Shown in pieces: positions 56,940 through 64,000 of a DNA stretch of 64,000 nucleotides. Numbering within the stretch: position 1 is the first letter of the stretch; each line of letters begins with the position of its first letter. The position numbers and the translations under genes are program-made. The DNA comes from Dactylonectria macrodidyma (Eukaryota > Ascomycota > Sordariomycetes > Hypocreales > Nectriaceae): NCBI GenBank assembly GCA_020744425.1, contig JAGMUV010000018.1, forward strand, positions 620,001-684,000, in the 5' to 3' direction. Under the pieces are notes generated by a model. That model had not been told where the DNA came from. It searched no databases and saw only the letters and a list, made by a program, of their open reading frames with translations.

Positions 56940-58824
56940 CGACCAGATTTGATAGCCGAGGCTTTTCCAGACATGATGAACTGTGCGCCCCTCACAATCG
57001 CTTCAATTGGGCGCTGTCACAGGCAGGCAGATCTGAATGGCTGCACAATGATTTTCCAAAACTTCCCCAGCAGTTCAAGGATTTGATAGAGAAAAACCCA
57101 TGTCTACGATAGGTTCCGGCTTCCCACGCTCGCAAGGTGTGCAGCGAGATGTGGGCGTCTGTCGGAACTATTCTGGGCCATTGAAATGAATGCCCTCGCG
57201 AGTTTGAATGAGCGACGGCGCGAGGATACCGCTTCTCTTATGAGCTTTAGTGATGAACCGCTCACCAGAGCAAGTAAGTTAAGCGATGTTAGACTTCTTA
57301 CTCTCTGTAATACCATGAGGACTGCTTTGTCGGAACAGGGGTTGGCAACGGAGTCGAGAGTCCTTAAACTGTCTCATGGCGGCTTTCGAAGTTGCCACCC
57401 CCGTGATGACAATTGCGGCACGCCAAGAAGAAGTAGATGGTCCTTTTTTTACATGATGAATTGACAATGGAGAATTGCTGTCATCTGCCCTTCGTCTTTC
57501 AATCATCGACTCAGTGATCGGGTGGCTGGGGCAGCCCCAAACTACCGGAACATTTTGAGACAGTAGATCTTCTCGTATTCGCTAGTTTCAGCACAACACG
57601 AAGCACCACAGCGCGATTCAGCCAGTATTCATGAGGTGTCGCACTTGGCTTATGCGTCTCAACACGCATAATATGTTTCGTGGACGTCACAGCAAGATCG
57701 CCTCGAAGCGCAGCTTTCTCTTCCAACAGTATCCATCTCAAAGAATCTCCCACAGGGTGCGTAGTATGTTTACCAGATTAACCCATTTGGTGGGGGATGC
57801 GCATTCTAGCATCCATCACGGTAGCCGATGTCGAGCCCATTGGTCATCTCAAAATACACTGCCTACATAGTCTAAATTTTAAGTCTTGTATCAATCGACG
57901 TCGATAGTCTCTGACACCTGCATTTTTGTGAATCAAGTTACCTTCAATACCCCTGTTACACACTCCATACGCACCAAAGAAAGATGCTCGTTTCTACTGC
58001 CCTGCTACGATTTGAGTAGACGAAGGCTGAAGAGTGGACCGCCAACCTCAAAATACTAGGCAAGAAGCAGGCTATATTAAAAGGTATTATCGACAAAAAA
58101 GCCAAACTTACGTAAAATCGGTGCACATCCTTGTCTGGATTTATTTTGATGCGCGCAGCATCAAACGTATCATCGACAACCGGCCGCGCTAGAAGAGCTG
58201 TCGATGTCCTATGACACCCCAACTAACAAACTTCGAGGTGCCTCTTGATATGGCAGGGTTACCCCGGACTATAGAAACTCAATTCAGCCAGAGCTAGTAT
58301 GTTCTAAGAATTTAGGCAATAAGATCTGGATGTAGGAGAATTTCAGAATGTTGTGAGCTCAAACCACACTGGCCCGAGCTACCCCAGCTGGATCGGCTGG
58401 TGTTTCAGCGTTGCCTCACCTCGAAACCCCAGACAGCTTCAGGTCCCGGTGCAACCTTCCACTTCCAGGTGGATTCTATTTCATCCCAAGTGGCTGAGCC
58501 GGATGGCACCCGTCAACATGCAATGCACTGGTTCAAAGTCAGTTGTGGGAGTTGTCAGGTCGGGCTGACACGGCGCTAATTCAGGGGAGCTCTTACCCGA
58601 CCTGTGCCAGAAATGGCAACTAGGCGCCTCTGTTACAACTTGGCAGCTGGAACAACAGCAAAGTTCTCGCATATGGCGACGTGAATATAAAGTCGGGCGG
58701 TCGCTCTTTGTCGAGGAATTCAATCACGCCATCATCATCGCAGGTCGAATCATCCAATCATCTTCGCAGCTTCCTTCTCACATTTCCGTCAATTTTAACT
58801 ACATTTTATTCAACCAACTCCACC
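56940..58824. other. Intergenic region, no gene recognised
   Basis: About 1.9 kb. Several short open frames occur but none shows a known motif or plausible splice structure. The last 200 bases are the promoter of the small secreted protein. Confidence 0.5.
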
Positions 58825-59180
58825 ATGCATCCTTCTGCCATTCTCTTCTCTCTCGCTGCCTTTGCCGTCGGCAATGCCGTTGCAGGTAAGACTGCCCACG
58901 TGCCAGGCGATATGGATCCGGTATCTGATTACTTACACAAACCACAGCTTCAATTCCTCCTCGTGACGATAGTGGATTCGGCGACTTTGCGAGTGGCAGG
59001 GGTAGTGCCATCTTCGGGAACGCCGGAGCAACATGCACTGTTGGTAACGATGTAGGCGAATGCGATCAATTCGGGCGATGCGCGCAGTTCATCCCACCCA
59101 ACGAGTCGTCCATTTTGAACCAGGGTCGGTTGGTTGATACATGTACTGCGGGTGGGCAGACGGGCACTTTGAAGATTTAA
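58825..59180 (+). CDS. Small secreted cysteine-containing protein
   Basis: Two exons, 58825-58885 and 58948-59180, with a 62-nt intron (GTAAGA...CACAG) give 97 aa. Residues 1-20 (MHPSAILFSLAAFAVGNAVA) form a signal peptide with an AVA cleavage site. The mature part, about 77 residues, has four cysteines (ATCTVG, GECDQ, GRCAQ, VDTCT), enough for two disulfides, and is rich in glycine. I recognise no family. The gene is too small and too spliced to show up as one frame. It could be an effector or small cell-wall protein; that is inference. The upstream sequence is CT-rich before the ATG, as in expressed fungal genes. Confidence 0.75.
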
Positions 59181-61219
59181 ATACGCCGCCAATGATAATG
59201 AATCCTAAATGTCAAGCTCCAAGAACACCGTGATATGATTTTACAGTAAGATGACATTAAGATCTAAACGTCAACGAGATACGAAAATCATATTTAGACT
59301 ACAATAGCATGCTGTACATGTGGCATGTTCAAACCAGAGATCCGAGATGGTGCAGTTCCTGATGCACTTTGTTAGGTCTGATAAAGGTGCTACTGGCCAA
59401 GATGCCTCGTTGTCATTCACACGGTACCTCAGCTACCCTATAGACACGCTGCGCCAGAATAAAAACCACCATTTAAGGGCTTGAAGATAAGAAACAATTA
59501 AGAATTTGGAGGTACGGAATCGCTGTATCTTATTTGGGCACTGAGATGAATTTTGTAGATAATTTTTCGCTTTCATGGCGATTATTGAGTAAAATTGGCT
59601 ATGTAGGGCCATACAGTCCGTGATTTCGTTCCTGTCTTAGACTCTGGATTGCGAGTACCGTGTGGAAGATAGACATACTACAGGTTTCTTAATATCTTGC
59701 GCGATATATCCCATCAATTAATTCATACTATCTCTTTTGTCATCGATTTTTGAGATTATGCTTATGGAAGATTTGGCTTGAACAAGAAGTGGCACCACTC
59801 AAACTGGACAATCGATGTGGAGTTTTGACCACTCTAAGTTGCAGCTAACCTTATATGATGCTAGCGGCAAGGAAGAGCAAAGACGGGTACAGTACACTTT
59901 CCATCAACCTGTCTGCCTTTCAGCTGCTTCGTGAATGTCAGGCAATTGCAAATCTGCACTGCAGACCGAGGCACAGACTCCAGCTTTTTTCTGTTGAGAA
60001 TTCGACCATGGCCACGAACCATGCCAAACAAAAGCACGCGGAGTCTTCGGGATAGGCCGTGGCGCCGGTCCAATCCAAGTACCGCGAATCACGTCAGCAG
60101 CAGAGGAAATGGGCCGACCCATCGTTCGATCCGGGGACGGAAACCCGGGCTAACCAGGGGGTCCTTTTTCGTCCGCCGGGTTGGGGATGAAGAGTAGAAA
60201 AAGTGGTCAGATTATCTACAGTGGAAAGAAAAAAGACTGACTGGCTATCAGACTGTTGAGCCGCATGGGTAGAGAGATGGGAGAAGCAGGAACGGCGATG
60301 GACCGTGTGGATCTGACATGACGTCGACTTCGAGATCTTGAACGACAACGCTCAGGACACTGGCGATAACGAAGCTATAATTATCACAGTATGTTAATGA
60401 CTTCAATGTCGCAACCCTTCTGCCAATTGAGCAATGTATGCTCCACCAGGCTTATGCGATCTGCTGCACAATAGCTACACTACATCTACACCTTCACATC
60501 CAATTAATGCCCCGAGAGGCTCTATCAATTGGCCCAAGCCGCTATCGCCACTTCGGCAGTGGGCCTCAAAGATGGTTGTTGGGGACGAGGCGTTGGGCTC
60601 TCAACAGGCCCCCTGGAAGCATTTGCCCAATTGTCCAATGCCGGCCGTCCAATTCGTCAAGGACCCCTGGTCTCTATCGCCGTCGAGAAAAACACCCGTG
60701 TGGAGCGCGTTATGATACCGTTGATAATCGCAATCCCGGTGGCTGTTAATGGTTCGTAATTGGAGCAAGCGGCATTGCCCTGTAGTGGTGTGACAATTCC
60801 CCGCTGCCTTGGAATCTTTTTTATATCATTTTCATCTTCGGGGTGTCCCTCCATCTGATGGACGTACACCTCCCCTTGCTTGAACCATCGCTAAGACGAT
60901 CGAGCCCAACCCAACCGGAGCAAGGCGAGATCGTTCCCAGCCCTTTTCGTTCTCATAGCTTTGGGGGGCCTGTCCCACCTTGTCCCCATCCCTTTTGCCC
61001 GGCTCTTTGAGAGAAGGCTTAGTATAAAGATCTTTAGGGGCCAACGCCGGAACTGCTTTCCTTGTTAATCCATTCTACAATCTACTGTTTTGCTCTCGAC
61101 GAGGGTATCTATGACCCTAGCACGCCACCATTGGCTCGCCTTCCTCCATTGAATCTTCCATCCAGCTTCTAGATCGAGATATAGACGACACCATACTCCC
61201 CTGTTCACTCCTGCCCGCC
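59181..61219. other. Intergenic and promoter region of the desaturase
   Basis: About 2 kb without a recognisable gene. The first 600 bases are AT-rich. The last few hundred bases form the desaturase promoter and 5' leader. Confidence 0.5.
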
Positions 61220-62706
61220 ATGTCGTCGGCAACTGGTACGGAGGCATCCGCCTTCCCAGACGGCACGAAGGACTACGTGCCGCTCCGAGGCAACACCAAA
61301 GCCAAGATCAAGGCCCATCAGAACAAGGTCCACATTTCCGAACTCCCAGTGACTTGGTCCAACTGGCCACAGCACATCAACTGGCTCAACTCGACCCTGG
61401 TCGTCTTCATTCCTCTGATTGGATTCATCGCCGCCTATTGGGTACCTCTCCGTCTTTATACAGGTCTTTGGGCCTTTGTGTACTACTTTAACAGTGGCCT
61501 CGCCATTACTGCTGGTAAGCACTAAATTCGTCCGATGAATCGTTTCATCGCTGACAATTGTCCCGTACAGGTTATCACCGTCTTTGGTCCCATTCTGCCT
61601 ACAAGGGCAGCACCCCCCTCAAGATCTACCTTGCTGCCTGCGGCGCCGGCGCCGTCGAGGGCTCGATTCGATGGTGGTCCTACGGCCACCGCGTGCATCA
61701 CCGCTATACTGACACCGACAAGGATCCCTATTCCGTCCGCAAGGGCCTGTTCTACTCCCACATCGGCTGGATCGTCTTCAAGCAGAACCCCAAGGCCCAG
61801 GGCCGGACCGACATTACGGACCTGAACGAGGATCCCATCGTCGTCTGGCAGCATCGCAACTACATCAAGTGCGTTCTGGTCATGGCCTTTGCCTTTCCCT
61901 GCGTTGTTGCCGGTCTTGGTTGGGGTGATTGGTGGGGTGGTTTCGTCTATGCCGGCATCCTGCGCGTTTGTTTCATTCAGCAGGCTACTTTTTGCATCAA
62001 TTCGCTTGCGCACTGGCTTGGAGATCAGCCCTTTGACGACCGCAACTCTCCTCGAGACCACTATATTACTGCTTTCGTTACTCTCGGAGAAGGCTACCAC
62101 AACTTCCATCACGAATTTCCCTCCGACTACCGCAACGCTATCGAGTGGTACCAGTACGATCCCACCAAATGGTTCATCTGGGTCTGGAAGCAAGTTGGTC
62201 TTGCTTACGACCTTAAGCAATTCCGCGCCAATGAAATCGAAAAGGGCCGCGTTCAGCAGATGCAGAAGAAGCTGGACCAGAAGCGCGCCACCCTCGATTG
62301 GGGTATCCCACTGGAGCAATTGCCCGTCATTTCTTGGGAGGACTTTGTAGCCGATTCAAAGAACGGCAAAGCCCTCGTTACGATCGCTGGCGTTATCCAT
62401 GACATCGGCGACTTCATCAAGGACCACCCCGGCGGCAAAGCCCTCATCAACTCAGCTATTGGAAAGGATGCCACCGCAATCTTCAACGGCGGCGTTTACA
62501 ACCATTCCAACGCCGCCCACAACTTACTATCAACCATGAGAGTCGGCATCCTTCGTGGCGGTTGCGAGGTCGAAGTCTGGAAGCGCGCCCAGTTCGAAAA
62601 TAAGGACGTTACCTACATGAGCGACTCTGCGGGTCACCGAATCAACCGAGCCGGTTTTCAAGTCACCAGGATCGCTCAACCTGTTGCCAGTGCCGACGCT
62701 GCTTGA
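61220..62706 (+). CDS. OLE1: Delta-9 (stearoyl-CoA) fatty acid desaturase with C-terminal cytochrome b5 domain
   Basis: Two exons, 61220-61514 and 61571-62706, with a 56-nt intron give 476 aa. All three histidine boxes of membrane di-iron desaturases are present: HRLWSH (at the splice junction), HRVHH and HNFHH. Hydrophobic segments [20 protein letters not shown] and later [16 protein letters not shown] anchor it in the ER. The C-terminal domain (about residues 355-450) is cytochrome b5, with the heme motif KDHPGG and the second histidine in VYNHSNAAH. The enzyme puts the cis-9 double bond in palmitoyl- and stearoyl-CoA, with the fused b5 as electron donor, and is normally an essential housekeeping gene. 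The start is supported by context and length. Confidence 0.97.
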
Positions 62707-63045
62707 GGCTTGGAGAAGAACGGGTACATAACGAAAGAACGAACTACATGCCGAGATTGTGCGGAATATCAACCTGAAGTTCTAATGAATGGAGTATTTG
62801 TTTGGAATATTACTTGGATTTTCTAGCATTCGTCAAAACAGACAAACAATAATACCTTTCTCTGTTATGCTTTGCTCGCCTTTGATACATCTCCTAATGA
62901 AGTTGCACGACTTTATTACAATCTTTAACCACTGGTCAGTCTACATACCCTCTAACGTTCATTATCCGAATCAAGCGTTTGCACAATTGAGTCTGGTAAA
63001 GACTTCTGTCATTCAATTGCTACAGAGGTCTACCAGGTAAGTTCT
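62707..63045. other. Convergent 3' intergenic region
   Basis: About 340 bp between convergent genes; nothing recognised. Confidence 0.5.
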
Positions 63046-64000
63046 TCAAGACTTGGAGGGATACTCCACGGTCTCAATACTCTCTGGGTACTCCAGGCCT
63101 CCCTGGCGACGAACCTCATCCAAGACATCCATGACGGCAATCGTCTCAGTCAGGTCCAGACGCCTGCCCTCCTTTCGACCCTCAATAATCGCCAAGCCTG
63201 CCTCATCAGCCTCCCAGAACATGCCCTGACCCTCTCCCTCTGGGTTCATGAAGTGCAAGAATCCATTGTACCAACCACTGCCCTTGCCGGGGCCGGGCTT
63301 GGGCCACTGCTTTTCCTCCACTGTTCCGTCACTGAGAACTAACTTGGTTGCACTGGGGTTCTGGGCCATGGGGAAAAGCTGTAGTTCTCCGAGCTCGCCC
63401 TGGATCCGCACGGTCGACTGGGGAGTGGGATCATTTCGGGGGCTGCCAACTCGGATAGAGGTGGTGGCGACAGCGTGGGCATCGCCACCGGCAGACTCAG
63501 CTCGAGGGAATGTTAGAATCATCGTCGTAGACTCGTCCGCGGACGTTCCCTTGTACTATGGCCATCAAGTCAACAAAAGTCGTTCTCACAGTTAATGCCG
63601 AATGGTGAATGACATACCTTCTTCATGGAAGCAAGGACCTTTGGTGCCTCGCCCGGTGCCAGGTCCTTGTAGAATACCAGGAACGGCCACGTCAAGGCGT
63701 AAACGCCAAGGTCAAGCAGTGCGCCGCCAGCAAGGTCTGGGTTTACCATACGATGTTTTCCGTCCTTGAAATTGGTCTCTGGAGACAATGCCGAGCTCAA
63801 GTCTGAGAAGACCCTATGGACGGTTCCCAGTTTCCCAGAGCTAATGACATCTCGCACGTAGTCCGTCACAGGGAAGTATCTCGTCCAGAATGCTTCCATC
63901 AAGAAAAGTCCTTTTTCTCTGGCCTTATCTACTAGAATGCGCGCTTGCTTGGCATTTACTGTGAAGGCCTTTTCGCAAAGAACATGCTTCCCGGCCTCGA
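63046..64000 (-). CDS. Gfo/Idh/MocA-family NAD(P)-dependent dehydrogenase, 5' part outside the window
   Basis: Two exons are visible, from the right edge to 63618 and 63555-63046, joined by a 62-nt intron (GTATGT...CATAG) giving SMKK-YKGTSADES. The visible start EAGKHVLCEKAFTVNAKQA is the segment after the Rossmann fold, where the family carries EKP/EKA. FLMEAFWTRYFPV is typical of the dimeric dihydrodiol dehydrogenase / D-xylose dehydrogenase group, followed by GGALLDLGVYALTWPFLVF. The end of the protein is IAVMDVLDEVRRQGGLEYPES. It oxidises sugars or dihydrodiols with NAD(P). The N-terminal nucleotide-binding part lies beyond 64000. About 300 residues are visible. Confidence 0.9.

Noticed and set aside
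1..64000. CRISPR arrays, bacterial operons, PKS, NRPS or terpene synthase genes
   Set aside because: None found; gene structure is eukaryotic and no backbone-enzyme motifs appear in any frame.

Overview
The window is nuclear DNA from a filamentous ascomycete (Pezizomycotina). The signs are short GT-AG introns of roughly 41-91 nt in most genes, four Zn2Cys6 regulators, a HET-domain gene, a NACHT-WD40 NOD-like receptor, a cytochrome b5-fused delta-9 desaturase, and pseudogenes with TAG/TAA codons and AT-rich stretches that suggest repeat-induced point mutation (RIP). I cannot name the genus. Exon boundaries were worked out by hand from splice sites, frame and conserved motifs.

Region 1 (0.1-7.9 kb) is an allorecognition or innate-immunity pair. 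A HET-domain gene, broken by one in-frame TGA, lies head-to-head with a receptor made of a RelA/SpoT-like domain, a NACHT NTPase and WD40 repeats. A decayed piece of a related receptor lies at about 44.8-45.2 kb.

Region 2 (8.6-13.5 kb) is a phenylacrylate/sorbate decarboxylation module: a Zn2Cys6 regulator, an FDC1-type (UbiD) decarboxylase and a divergent PAD1-type (UbiX) flavin prenyltransferase that makes the decarboxylase's cofactor.

Region 3 (14.8-40.4 kb) is rich in oxidoreductases: an extended-SDR reductase, a secreted type-B carboxylesterase, a broken and an intact zinc-type alcohol dehydrogenase, a bZIP-like DUF3425 protein, three classical SDRs, an aldehyde dehydrogenase, two Zn2Cys6 regulators and a wrecked MFS transporter. 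No PKS, NRPS or terpene synthase is visible, so this looks more like an alcohol/aldehyde conversion or catabolic cluster than a complete biosynthetic one. Its intergenic DNA between 22.7 and 37.3 kb carries ten exact copies of the palindrome GCGGCCGC, most flanked to give TGCGGCCGCA, and the 64 kb contains only one other copy. This is the most striking signal here and looks like the operator of a cluster-wide CGG-binding regulator.

Region 4 (40.4-46.4 kb) is gene-poor: an NmrA-like pseudogene full of stops, AT-rich DNA and the receptor relic.

Region 5 (46.5-56.4 kb) holds a Dal5-type MFS transporter, an unrecognised small protein, a Zn2Cys6 regulator, a P450, and an amino-acid permease divergent from the P450 and broken by one TGA.

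Region 6 (56.8-64 kb) looks like ordinary core genome: an intron-containing tRNA-Ile, a small secreted protein, the delta-9 desaturase and a partial Gfo/Idh/MocA dehydrogenase that runs off the right edge.
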